A DNA stretch of 12,043 bases from DASWKG01 sp036396755 (GTDB taxonomy: Bacteria > Actinomycetota > UBA4738 > CALAEC01): assembly GCA_036396755.1 (NCBI GenBank), contig DASWKG010000132.1, forward strand, positions 1-12,043, written 5' to 3'. Each line of letters starts with the position of its first letter. The first letter of the stretch is position 1. The position numbers and the translations under genes were made by a program. Under the pieces are notes generated by a model, which did not search any database, was not told the origin of the DNA, and was given only the letters and a program-made list of their open reading frames with translations. This document shows positions 6,323 to 12,043 of this stretch, one piece after another.

Positions 6323-7224
6323 GCGATCCGCCGGAGGAGGTGCGCCGCCTCGCCGAGGAGCGCGCGGCGAAGCGGGCCGCGCGCGACTTCGGCGCCGCCG
6401 ACGAGCTGCGAGACCGCATCCTCGATCTCGGATGGATCGTGCGCGACGCGGCGGGCGGGTTCGACCTCGAGCCCGCGGGCGAGCCGGAGGCCCCGCTTCG
6501 CGTGCGCGTCGAGGACGTTGCGTCGGTGCTCGACGAGGCGCCGACCCACGACGTGAGCGTGCACTGGCTCCCCGAGCGCTGGCCCGACGACGTCGTGCGC
6601 GGCATCGAGTCGTTCCGGCGGCACCAGGGCGTCCGGACCGTTCAGCACGTCGTGGTCGAGACAACGGAGGCGGCGGCCGGCACGTGGCCCGACGACGTCG
6701 AGGTCGTCCGGCTCGAGCGCCACCCGGGGTTCGGCTCGGCTCGCAACGCCGGCCTGCGGCGAAGCAGGGGCCGCGTCGTCGTGATCGCGGACGGCTCGAT
6801 CGAGGCCGACGGCGACGTCCTCGGCCCGCTCGAGGCCGCGCTCGCGGACCCGACGATCGGCGTCGCCGGGCCGTTCGGCATCGTGACCCGAGACCTGCAG
6901 GCGTTCGAGGAGTCGGACGGACCCGAGGTCGACGCGATCGAGGCGTACCTCATGGCGCTGCGCCGGGAGCTCCTGGACGAGGTCCGCTTCCACCGGGCTT
7001 TCCGCTTCTACCGCTCCGCCGACATCGACCTGTCGTTCCAGGTCAAGGCCCTCGGCCTGCGGGCCGTCCGCGTCGAAGTCCCGGTGACGAAGCACGAGCA
7101 CCGCCGCTGGACGACGACGCCCCCCGAGCTCCGCTGGCGCTGGTCGAAGAAGAACTTCTATCGGTTCCTCGACCGCTTCCGCGGAAGAGACGACCTGCTG
7201 GCCACCAGACCAGACCTCAGGTGA
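6319..7224 (+). CDS. CysRS C-terminal-like domain fused to a family 2 glycosyltransferase
   Basis: The 301-residue product has two parts. Residues about 6-53 (VRRLAEERAAKRAARDF, AADELRDRI, LGWIVRDAAGGFDLEP) closely resemble the last helical segment of cysteinyl-tRNA synthetase. Residues about 75-265 look like a GT-A fold of glycosyltransferase family 2: an SVHWLPERWPDDVVRGIESF start, GFGSARNAGLRRSRGRVVVIADGSIE (137-162) around the nucleotide-binding site, SADIDLSFQVKALGLRA (233-249) in the place of the ED catalytic segment, and a late KHEHR. The canonical DxD is replaced by ADGSIEAD, so metal and donor use are uncertain. There is no membrane helix; it is probably cytoplasmic. The ATG overlaps the hydrolase remnant's stop (ATGA) with GAGG upstream. 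Its stop overlaps the convergent small membrane gene by 8 bp. The donor and acceptor are unknown. The glycosyltransferase call is fairly secure; the role of the fused helix is unknown. Confidence 0.72.
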   Translation: MSDPPEEVRRLAEERAAKRAARDFGAADELRDRILDLGWIVRDAAGGFDLEPAGEPEAPLRVRVEDVASVLDEAPTHDVSVHWLPERWPDDVVRGIESFRRHQGVRTVQHVVVETTEAAAGTWPDDVEVVRLERHPGFGSARNAGLRRSRGRVVVIADGSIEADGDVLGPLEAALADPTIGVAGPFGIVTRDLQAFEESDGPEVDAIEAYLMALRRELLDEVRFHRAFRFYRSADIDLSFQVKALGLRAVRVEVPVTKHEHRRWTTTPPELRWRWSKKNFYRFLDRFRGRDDLLATRPDLR

Positions 7225-7417
7225 GACGGGCGATCGCGAAGACAAGCCCCGCCACGCTCAGGAACATCGAGGAGAGCACGGTGATGAGCGTTCTCGTCTG
7301 CGCGTTCAACTCTCCTCGGAACTCGGCCCGAAGCTCGTTCGTGGCCCGCGCCACGATCGCCTCCACGTCGCTCTTCGTCGCGATCTCATTCCAGGACACC
7401 GAGGGGAGCAGCTCCAT
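7217..7417 (-). CDS. Small tail-anchored membrane protein, hypothetical
   Basis: This 66-residue product has a charged helical first half (ATKSDVEAIVARATNELRAEF, probably a short coiled coil), an AQTRTL segment, and one C-terminal hydrophobic helix at about 43-63 (ending GLVFAIAR). The layout, an ATKxDL-type coiled coil followed by QTRTL and one membrane helix, is seen in many small uncharacterised bacterial proteins; I know of no assigned function. It lies 24 bp after the ftsH stop on the same strand, so it may be co-transcribed with ftsH, and its own stop overlaps the glycosyltransferase stop by 8 bp. A clear ribosome-binding site is lacking. An FtsH substrate or adaptor role is possible only from position. 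Confidence 0.6.
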   Translation of the reverse strand: MELLPSVSWNEIATKSDVEAIVARATNELRAEFRGELNAQTRTLITVLSSMFLSVAGLVFAIARLT

Positions 7418-7441
7418 CAGGTCGGAACCCGGCGGAGTGTC

Positions 7442-9481
7442 TCAGCTCCGGCGGTCGTCGGCGCGGACCGGTGGCTGGAGGCGCTCGGTGTCGGCCTCCG
7501 CGCCTTCCTCGGCCTCGCCGCTCGCCGCCGGCTCCGCGGGCGTCGGCTGCTCGGCGACCGCCGGGGGCCTCGGGTCGCTCTCGCCCGGTTCGGGGATGGG
7601 CTTCTCGCCCTCGACGTACGCCTTGAGGTCGGCGCCCTCGAGGGTCTCCACCTCCATGAGGAACCGTGCGAGGCGGTGCAGGAGGTCCTTGCGCTCCTCG
7701 AGGATCGCGCTCGCGCGAGCGTGCGCGGTCGTCACGATGCTCGAGACCTCCTCGTCGACGACCCGCAGCGTGTCGTCGGAGACGCTCGGCCGGTCGGCTC
7801 CCGGGAAGAGCGGCCGCCCGTCCGTGCCGCGGAAGCCGTTCTGGCCGTAGGAGAGCGGCCCGATCTTCTCGCTCATCCCGAGGTCGAGCACCATCATCCG
7901 CGCGAACTCGGTGGCCCGGCGCAGGTCGTCGGAGGCGCCCGACGAGATGGAGCCGAGCGCGATCTCCTCGCCCGAGCGTCCGCCGAGCAGGCCCGCGATG
8001 CGGTCCTCCAGCTCGGGCTTCGTCCGGAGCTGGCGCTCCTCGAGCGGGCGCGTCCAGGTGGAGCCCAGCGACATGCCCCGCGGGATGATCGTCACGCGGT
8101 GCACCGGGTCGGCGTGCTCCAGCGCCAGGCCGACCAGCGCGTGCCCCATCTCGTGGAAGGCGACGCGTTTCTTGTCCTCGTCGGTCATCACCCGGCTCCG
8201 CCGCTCGGGCCCGGCGACCACGCGGTCGATCGCCTCCTCGATCTCCTTCATGCCGACGGCGTCCTTCTCCCGCCTGGCCGCGAGCAGGGCGGCCTCGTTC
8301 ATGACGTTGGCGAGGTCGGCGCCGGAGAACCCCGGGGTCCTCGACGCGATCACGTGAAGGTCCACGATCGGGTCGAGCACGATCCCTCGCGCGTGCACCT
8401 TCAGGATGGCCTCGCGGCCCCGCAGATCCGGGTGATCGACGACCACCTGACGATCGAAGCGTCCGGGCCGCAGGAGCGCGGGGTCGAGCACGTCGGGGCG
8501 GTTCGTCGCGGCCATGATGATGACGCCCTTGGAGGTGTCGAAGCCGTCCATCTCGGACAGCAGCTGCGTGAGGGTCTGCTCGCGCTCGTCGTGGCCGCCG
8601 AACCCCGCGCCCCCGGTCATCCGCGACTTCCCGATCGTGTCGATCTCGTCGATGAAGATGAGGACCGGGGCCTTCTCCTTCGCCTGCTGGAAGAGCTCGC
8701 GGACGCGGGCGGCGCCGAGGCCGACGAACATCTCCACGAAGTCGGACCCCGACATGTAGAAGAACGGCACGCCGGCCTCGCCGGCCACCGCCCGGGCGAG
8801 GAGCGTCTTGCCGCAGCCCGGCGGGCCCATCAGCAGGACGCCCTTGGGGATGCGGCCGCCGAGGCGCTGGTACTTCCGCGGGTTCGCCAGGAAGTCGACG
8901 ATCTCCCGGAGCTCCTCGACGGCCTCCTCGAGGCCCGCGACGTCGGCGAACGTCGTCTTGAGGTCCTTGCGGTCGTAGATCTTCACGCCCTTCTTGCCGA
9001 GGCTGAGCGCGCCGGCCGCCCCGCCCCCGGCCATCCGCCGGAAGACGAACGCCCAGATGAGCACGATGAACAGGATCGGAAGGATCCACGACACGAGGAA
9101 GCTGAGGAAAGCGCTCGGCTGCTGGCCGGTGAAGTCGACATCGTTGTCCTCGAGCAGCGCGAAGAGCCGCTCGTCGTTAACCACGGGGGGACGGACCGCC
9201 GTGAACGGTACGCGCTGACCCTGGTCGTTCTCGAACTCGCCCTCGATCGACGTCTCGCTGATGAAGACCGTCCCGCGGACCTTGCCCGACTCGACCTGAT
9301 CGATGAACCTCGAGTAGGTGATCTCCTCGGTGCTGCCGGCGAAGACGCCCTGCAGCAGCCAGAGCCCCAGGAGCGCGACGACCAGCCATCCGAGGAGGGG
9401 GAGACGACGCATGCCGCTGCCGCCGCCCCCGAGGTCGAACCCGGGCAAACGGCCCTTGCGGTCGTTCCGATCGTCGCTCAT
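7442..9481 (-). CDS. ftsH: ATP-dependent zinc metalloprotease FtsH
   Basis: The 679-residue product has the complete FtsH layout. Membrane helix 1 (about 27-48), a periplasmic or exterior domain (about 50-122), membrane helix 2 (about 124-147), then an AAA+ module: Walker A GPPGCGKT (219-226), pore-loop MFVG (251-254), Walker B LIFIDEI (274-280), and second-region arginines Arg338 and Arg341 in LLRPGRFDR. The M41 protease follows, with HEMGH (443-447) and the third zinc ligand Asp519 in GASDDL. It works as a membrane hexamer that extracts and degrades membrane and short-lived regulatory proteins. The tail (about 625-679) is acidic, proline-rich and probably disordered. Walker A has Cys223 in place of the usual threonine, and this is the only cysteine in the protein. 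The ATG at 9481 follows an AGGGA site. The start lies 42 bp from that of the divergent sigR-like gene, so the two promoters share that gap. A small membrane protein gene lies just downstream. Confidence 0.97.
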   Translation of the reverse strand: MSDDRNDRKGRLPGFDLGGGGSGMRRLPLLGWLVVALLGLWLLQGVFAGSTEEITYSRFIDQVESGKVRGTVFISETSIEGEFENDQGQRVPFTAVRPPVVNDERLFALLEDNDVDFTGQQPSAFLSFLVSWILPILFIVLIWAFVFRRMAGGGAAGALSLGKKGVKIYDRKDLKTTFADVAGLEEAVEELREIVDFLANPRKYQRLGGRIPKGVLLMGPPGCGKTLLARAVAGEAGVPFFYMSGSDFVEMFVGLGAARVRELFQQAKEKAPVLIFIDEIDTIGKSRMTGGAGFGGHDEREQTLTQLLSEMDGFDTSKGVIIMAATNRPDVLDPALLRPGRFDRQVVVDHPDLRGREAILKVHARGIVLDPIVDLHVIASRTPGFSGADLANVMNEAALLAARREKDAVGMKEIEEAIDRVVAGPERRSRVMTDEDKKRVAFHEMGHALVGLALEHADPVHRVTIIPRGMSLGSTWTRPLEERQLRTKPELEDRIAGLLGGRSGEEIALGSISSGASDDLRRATEFARMMVLDLGMSEKIGPLSYGQNGFRGTDGRPLFPGADRPSVSDDTLRVVDEEVSSIVTTAHARASAILEERKDLLHRLARFLMEVETLEGADLKAYVEGEKPIPEPGESDPRPPAVAEQPTPAEPAASGEAEEGAEADTERLQPPVRADDRRS

Positions 9482-9510
9482 GGATCCCTATCTTCCCACA
9501 GGGGGAGGGC

Positions 9511-9516
9511 TATCCT
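9511..9516 (+). promoter_or_regulatory. -10 box of the sigR-like gene (leaderless)
   Basis: TATCCT lies 7 nt before the ATG at 9524, so the transcript should begin at or beside the start codon. No good -35 hexamer at 17-18 bp was found, and the SigR-type pattern GGAAT...GTT was not found in the gap either. A GGCGGAG stretch abuts the ATG too closely to work as a normal ribosome-binding site. The region also overlaps the ftsH promoter on the other strand. Confidence 0.45.
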
Positions 9517-9523
9517 GGCGGAG

Positions 9524-10141
9524 ATGGAGCGACCGGCGGCAAGACCCGAGTCCGAGCCCGGCGTCGTCCGCACCGAGGAGGACGCCGAGCAGCTCAGGGC
9601 GCGCTTCGAGCGGGAGGCGATCCCGCTCCTGCGAGACATGTACGCGGCGGCGATGCGCATGACGCGCAATCCCTCGGACGCGGAGGACCTCCTCCAGGAG
9701 ACCTTCCTCCGCGCCTTCCGCGGCTTCGCCGGGTTCCGCCAGGGCACCAACCTCCGGGCCTGGCTCTACCGGATCCTCACGAACACGTACATCAACTCCT
9801 ACCGGAAGCGGCAGCGCGAGCCGCAGACGATCTCCGACGAGGAGGTCGAAGACTGGTACCTCTACTCGAAGCTCGGGGGTGAGGTGGCCGAGCCATCGGC
9901 GGAGACGGCCGTCCTCGAATCGCTGCCCGACGAGGACGTGCAGGAGGCGCTGGCCTCGCTCCCCGAGCAGTTCCGCATGGCCGTCCTCCTGGCCGACGTC
10001 GAGGGGTTCTCCTACAGGGAGATCGCCGACATCCTCGAGGTGCCGATGGGGACGGTCATGTCCCGTCTCCACCGGGGAAGAAGAGCGCTCGAGAAACGGT
10101 TGTGGGATGTCGTGAGGGAGCGTGGCATTGTCCGGGATTGA
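9524..10141 (+). CDS. sigR: RNA polymerase sigma factor, SigR/SigH-like (thiol-oxidative stress)
   Basis: The 205-residue ECF-type sigma factor closely follows the SigR (Streptomyces) and SigH (Mycobacterium) pattern. Region 2 holds REAIPLLRDMYAAAMRMTRNPSDAEDLLQETFLRAF (31-65) and GTNLRAWLYRILTNTYINSYRKRQ (74-97), the latter nearly diagnostic. The linker has EVEDWYLYSK. Region 4 holds ALASLPEQFRMAVLLADVEGFSYREIADILEVPMGTVMSRLHRGRR (142-187). In relatives it drives thioredoxin, proteolysis and thiol-repair genes after disulfide stress and is released by its anti-sigma factor. The ATG at 9524 is chosen from the length of the N-terminal region and a -10 box 7 nt upstream; the reading frame is open further upstream over ftsH but is non-coding there. 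The coding frame overlaps the anti-sigma gene by 20 bp. The divergent neighbour is ftsH, a protease. Confidence 0.93.
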   Translation: MERPAARPESEPGVVRTEEDAEQLRARFEREAIPLLRDMYAAAMRMTRNPSDAEDLLQETFLRAFRGFAGFRQGTNLRAWLYRILTNTYINSYRKRQREPQTISDEEVEDWYLYSKLGGEVAEPSAETAVLESLPDEDVQEALASLPEQFRMAVLLADVEGFSYREIADILEVPMGTVMSRLHRGRRALEKRLWDVVRERGIVRD

Positions 10142-10373
10142 GTGCGAGCGGCTCCTCGCGGAGCTCGACCGCTACCTCGACGGCGAGCTGCCGCCCGAGG
10201 AGGTTCGAACCGTCGAGCTGCACATGACCGAATGCGGCTCCTGCTTCGGGCGTGAGGAGTTCGTGCGATCCCTGCGGGACCTCATCCGCCGAAAGTGCGG
10301 CGCCCCGCCGATGCCCGAGGACATGGCCGACCGGATCCTCGGCGCCATCCGCTCGCTTCCCGACGGCGACTGA
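10122..10373 (+). CDS. rsrA: RsrA-like redox-sensing zinc anti-sigma factor
   Basis: The 83-residue product carries the zinc-binding anti-sigma pattern of RsrA/RshA: Cys8, His34-x3-Cys38-x2-Cys41, equal to RsrA Cys11, His37, Cys41 and Cys44 with a constant offset of three. In RsrA, oxidation forms a disulfide between the first and last of these, zinc is lost and the sigma factor is freed. Later, RRKCG keeps one cysteine (Cys59) where RsrA has a pair. There is no membrane helix, so it acts in the cytoplasm. The GTG at 10122 overlaps the sigma gene by 20 bp. A GAGGGAG stretch (10114-10120) is only 1 nt from this GTG but 7 nt from an in-frame TTG at 10128, so the true start may be TTG, removing two residues. 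Immediate overlap with the sigR-like gene makes the pairing very likely. Confidence 0.9.
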   Translation: MALSGIECERLLAELDRYLDGELPPEEVRTVELHMTECGSCFGREEFVRSLRDLIRRKCGAPPMPEDMADRILGAIRSLPDGD

Positions 10374-10439
10374 ACCCTTCGCGGCCGGGCGTCGTATTGC
10401 AGGGCAGAAGGAGCGGGCCCCACCGTGCCCGGAGACGCC

Positions 10440-10625
10440 ATGCTGGGATCTCGACCGAGCCGACTGCCGAGGCGCTCCCGGACCCAGGCCGAGGGGCGGA
10501 CATGCGAAGCGCCCGACTGCTCGACCAAGCTCTCCATCTACAACGCCAAGCCCCACTGCTGGCAGCACACCGACATCGCGTTCCCCAACTTCCGGGGCAA
10601 GCGCCTGGCCAAGGGCACGGCCTGA
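10440..10625 (+). CDS. Small Cys3His zinc-ribbon protein, hypothetical
   Basis: The 61-residue product has a basic N-terminus (GSRPSRLPRRSR) and then a compact zinc-binding pattern: Cys22-x4-Cys27-x12-Cys40-x2-His43, within RTCEAPDCSTKLSIYNAKPHCWQH. The C-x4-C-x-T-x-LSxYN...CxxH arrangement recurs in small actinobacterial proteins and attached to some DNA-binding regulators, so nucleic-acid binding is a fair guess but not shown. The ATG at 10440 is preferred because GGAG (10431-10434) lies 5 nt before it; a GTG at 10425 would add five residues and has a poorer site. It lies 66 bp after the rsrA-like gene, so it may be read from the same transcript, and it precedes a regulatory gap before the bldC-like gene. 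Confidence 0.65.
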   Translation: MLGSRPSRLPRRSRTQAEGRTCEAPDCSTKLSIYNAKPHCWQHTDIAFPNFRGKRLAKGTA

Positions 10626-10627
10626 CC

Positions 10628-10645
10628 GTAGGTCGCCCAACCTAC
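10628..10645. repeat. Inverted repeat GTAGGT-N6-ACCTAC
   Basis: Perfect 6-bp arms with a 6-bp spacer start 2 bp after the stop of the zinc-ribbon gene. A run of mixed T and C follows, not a clear T-tract, so it may be a weak terminator or a protein-binding site. I cannot tell which from sequence. Confidence 0.5.
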
Positions 10646-10671
10646 TTCTCCAGAAAAAGTCCCCCGCCGGA

Positions 10672-10692
10672 GATGCGCCGAGTTGCGCATTT
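10672..10692 (+). terminator. Possible terminator hairpin ATGCGC-N6-GCGCAT followed by TTCCTT
   Basis: Perfect 6-bp arms (10673-10678 and 10685-10690) with a 6-nt loop, extendable by one G-T pair, are followed by a short T-rich run (TTCCTT). It is a weak match to a rho-independent terminator for the sigR-rsrA-zinc-ribbon transcript. It could also be an operator. Confidence 0.35.
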
Positions 10693-10711
10693 CCTTATCA
10701 TTCCTACCGGT

Positions 10712-10753
10712 ACCCCAGCAGGGCTGTGCATCTCAGGCGGCCTGACCTGGGGT
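10712..10753. repeat. Nested inverted repeats upstream of the bldC-like promoter
   Basis: The outer arms ACCCCAG (10712-10718) and CTGGGGT (10747-10753) are perfect 7-bp complements. Inside them lies a TCAGG-CGG-CCTGA palindrome (10733-10745). The inner palindrome is centred where the -35 element of the TATACT promoter would fall, which is the usual place for an operator. An 8-bp palindrome TACCGGTA (10705-10712) abuts the outer arm. Confidence 0.5.
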
Positions 10754-10758
10754 GCTTG

Positions 10759-10764
10759 TATACT
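10759..10764 (+). promoter_or_regulatory. -10 box TATACT of the bldC-like gene
   Basis: TATACT is one base from the TATAAT consensus and stands out in this GC-rich sequence. TG lies directly before it, near an extended -10 form. No good -35 hexamer was found; a palindrome occupies that place. The predicted start of transcription near 10771 would give a leader of about 56 nt that ends with a GGAGG ribosome-binding site. Confidence 0.55.
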
Positions 10765-10826
10765 TGGCAGGGACCCCGCGCCTCTGCCCGCCGTGTTCAT
10801 GTTCGTTTCGATGATGGGAGGGGTAG

Positions 10827-11027
10827 GTGGCAGAACGGAGAAACTCGGAGTACCTGAAGACGGCTGAGGTTGCGGACATCCTTCACGTGTCGCCGAAGAC
10901 CGTGACTCGCTGGGCCAAGGACGGGAAGCTCCCACACTCACGCACGCTGGGAGGGCACCGCCGGTTCCCCGCCGAGGCCATCCAGAAGCTCGCAGCCGGG
11001 CTCGTGCAGGTCGACGAGCTGGAGTAG
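10827..11027 (+). CDS. bldC: BldC-like MerR-family transcriptional regulator
   Basis: The 66-residue product is almost only a winged helix-turn-helix: YLKTAEVADILHVSPKTVTRWAKDGKLPH (9-37) and the wing RTLGGHRRF (39-47), followed by a short helix. Length and sequence match BldC, the small single-domain MerR-type regulator of actinobacteria, which binds head-to-tail on direct repeats and times developmental and sporulation genes in Streptomyces. It lacks any effector-binding domain. In other actinobacteria without a known life cycle its targets are not clear. The GTG start at 10827 has GGAGG (10817-10821) 5 nt upstream. The gene has its own promoter region with palindromes and is followed after 14 bp by the biotin carboxylase gene, so the two may be co-transcribed. 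It could also be called an excisionase-family DNA-binding protein, but the absence of phage genes and the BldC-like wing argue for BldC. Confidence 0.88.
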   Translation: MAERRNSEYLKTAEVADILHVSPKTVTRWAKDGKLPHSRTLGGHRRFPAEAIQKLAAGLVQVDELE

Positions 11028-11041
11028 CCCCCGCCGCTCCC

Positions 11042-12043
11042 GTGTTCCGCCGCGTGCTCATCGCGAACCGCGGCGAGATCACCTGCCGGATCATCCGCAC
11101 CCTGCGGCGGATGGACATCGACTCCGTGGCCGTCCATTCCGAGGCCGACGCCGGGTCGAAGCACGTCCGAGAGGCGGATCACGCGGTCGCGATCGGCCCA
11201 TCGGCGGCGCCGCAGTCGTACCTGAACGTCGAGGCGATCGTCGGGGCGGCCCGCGAGGCGGAGGCCGACGCGGTCCATCCCGGCTACGGCTTCCTGTCCG
11301 AGAGCCCCGCGTTCGCACGCGCCGTGACGGACGCGGGGCTCTCGTGGATCGGGCCGCCGCCCGACGTGCTGGCGCTCGCCGGCGACAAGGTGGCGGCACG
11401 GGCCGCGTTCGCCGCGGCCGGCTTCCCGGTCCTGCCGGGCGCCGGGCCGTTCTCGTCGGTCGCCGACGCCGTCGAGGGCGCCGCGACCGTGGGCTACCCG
11501 GTGATGGTGAAGGCCGTGATGGGCGGCGGCGGCATCGGCATGGGGGTTGCTCGCGACGAGGTCGAGCTGCGCGCCGCGGTCGAGACGGCGGCGGCGCGCG
11601 CCGAGCGATCCTTCGGCGACCCGGCCGTCTACCTCGAGGGATACGTTCCCGCGGCCCGGCACGTCGAGGTCCAGGTGCTCGCGGACGACCATCGGACCAT
11701 CCACCTGTACGAGCGCGAGTGCTCGGTCCAGCGGCGCCACCAGAAGGTGATCGAGGAGACGCCGTCGCCCGCGCTCGACCGGGACCTGCGCCGGCGGATG
11801 TGCGAGGCTGCCGTCCGCGCGATGGAGTCGATCGGCTACCGAGGTGCCGGTACCGTCGAGTGCGTCCTCACCCCCGAGAAGGAGTTCTTCTTCCTCGAGG
11901 TGAACGCCCGCATCCAGGTCGAGCACCCGGTGACCGAGATGACCACCGGGGTCGACCTCGTCGAGGAGCAGCTCCGCATCGCAGCGGGAGATGGGATGTC
12001 ACTGCGGGAGGTCCCGGCCCGCCACGGCCACGCGATCGAGCTC
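11042..12043 (+). CDS. Biotin carboxylase subunit of an acyl-CoA carboxylase (partial, 5' end)
   Basis: The frame starts at GTG 11042 (MFRRVLIANRGEI, a standard family N-terminus) and runs to the window edge with 334 codons visible. It holds the N-terminal domain with VHPGYGFLSE (78-87), Lys116 in AGDK, the ATP-grasp glycine loop GGGGIGMG (161-168) after Lys157, HVEVQVLAD (207-215), ECSVQRRHQKVIEE (226-239), and the metal and catalytic segment FLEVNARIQVEHPVTE (284-299) with Glu273, Glu286, Asn288 and Arg290. It carboxylates biotin using ATP and bicarbonate. Whether the complete protein also carries a biotin carrier domain, and whether the partner uses acetyl-, propionyl- or methylcrotonyl-CoA, lies outside the window. 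The glycine loop has Ile where Arg or Lys is usual, and Gly where Arg is usual after Met. No ribosome-binding site is close; GGAG lies about 18 nt upstream at the end of the bldC-like gene. Confidence 0.93.
   Translation, partial: MFRRVLIANRGEITCRIIRTLRRMDIDSVAVHSEADAGSKHVREADHAVAIGPSAAPQSYLNVEAIVGAAREAEADAVHPGYGFLSESPAFARAVTDAGLSWIGPPPDVLALAGDKVAARAAFAAAGFPVLPGAGPFSSVADAVEGAATVGYPVMVKAVMGGGGIGMGVARDEVELRAAVETAAARAERSFGDPAVYLEGYVPAARHVEVQVLADDHRTIHLYERECSVQRRHQKVIEETPSPALDRDLRRRMCEAAVRAMESIGYRGAGTVECVLTPEKEFFFLEVNARIQVEHPVTEMTTGVDLVEEQLRIAAGDGMSLREVPARHGHAIEL

Noticed and set aside
4776..6605. A minus-strand open frame of over 600 codons antisense to the oxidoreductase and glycosyltransferase genes.
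   Set aside because: It has no recognisable motifs, and the facing genes are strongly supported.
9300..9523. A SigR-type autoregulatory promoter (GGAAT then GTT) before the sigR-like gene.
   Set aside because: Reading this stretch on both strands gave no match with sensible spacing. GGGAAG near the ftsH start has no GTT partner.
7676..10141. A plus-strand open frame of over 800 codons spanning ftsH antisense and continuing into the sigR-like gene.
   Set aside because: Only the part from 9524 has protein-family motifs. The rest is the antisense of ftsH, open because high-GC codons rarely make stops in that phase.
10827..11027. The bldC-like gene as a phage excisionase and sign of an integrated element.
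   Set aside because: No integrase, attachment repeat or phage gene is nearby, and the sequence matches BldC in length and wing motif.
10883..11926. A minus-strand open frame antisense to the bldC-like and biotin carboxylase genes.
   Set aside because: It is the reverse-phase shadow of the carboxylase, rich in Asp, His, Arg and Leu without motifs.

Overview
The window is very GC-rich and gene-dense, with overlapping stop/start codons, GTG starts and apparent leaderless promoters. It encodes a BldC-type MerR regulator, a SigR/SigH-like sigma factor with an RsrA-like zinc anti-sigma factor, and an F420-type luciferase-like oxidoreductase. Together these point to an actinobacterium (Actinomycetota), probably not a Streptomyces or Mycobacterium because the gene order is unfamiliar. 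I cannot place it more finely from sequence alone. No rRNA, tRNA, CRISPR array or insertion sequence was seen.

Left part (1-5170). The 3' end of argH (argininosuccinate lyase) runs into the window on the plus strand. It converges, with only 6 bp between stops, on a tightly packed minus-strand operon. In transcription order the operon encodes an OsmC-family protein, an ECF sigma factor, a large transmembrane zinc-finger anti-sigma factor with an RseB/LolA-like region and two further extracytoplasmic modules, a membrane-anchored M15 peptidase (VanY-like), and a DapA-superfamily aldolase. The sigma gene has no ATG, GTG or TTG start in frame. A strong Shine-Dalgarno sequence sits at ideal distance from an ATC codon, so this is either a rare AUC start or a one-base error. 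The sigma/anti-sigma/peptidase trio looks like a cell-envelope stress circuit, and it is the best candidate here for an undescribed system.

Middle part (5217-7417). A divergent, probably leaderless F420-dependent oxidoreductase gene is followed by a 33-codon remnant of an alpha/beta hydrolase. Next comes a protein fusing a CysRS C-terminal-like helical segment to a family 2 glycosyltransferase. The three frames are joined by 4-base stop/start overlaps. A small tail-anchored membrane protein gene overlaps the glycosyltransferase gene tail to tail.

Right part (7442-12043). ftsH (membrane AAA+ protease) is transcribed divergently from a sigR-rsrA pair, the thiol-oxidative stress sigma factor and its redox-sensing anti-sigma factor, with 42 bp between the two starts. 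The only cysteine of this FtsH lies in its Walker A motif. A 61-residue zinc-ribbon protein, a 201-bp regulatory gap with nested inverted repeats and a good -10 box, a bldC-like gene, and the 5' part of a biotin carboxylase gene follow on the plus strand. The biotin carboxylase frame is cut by the window edge.
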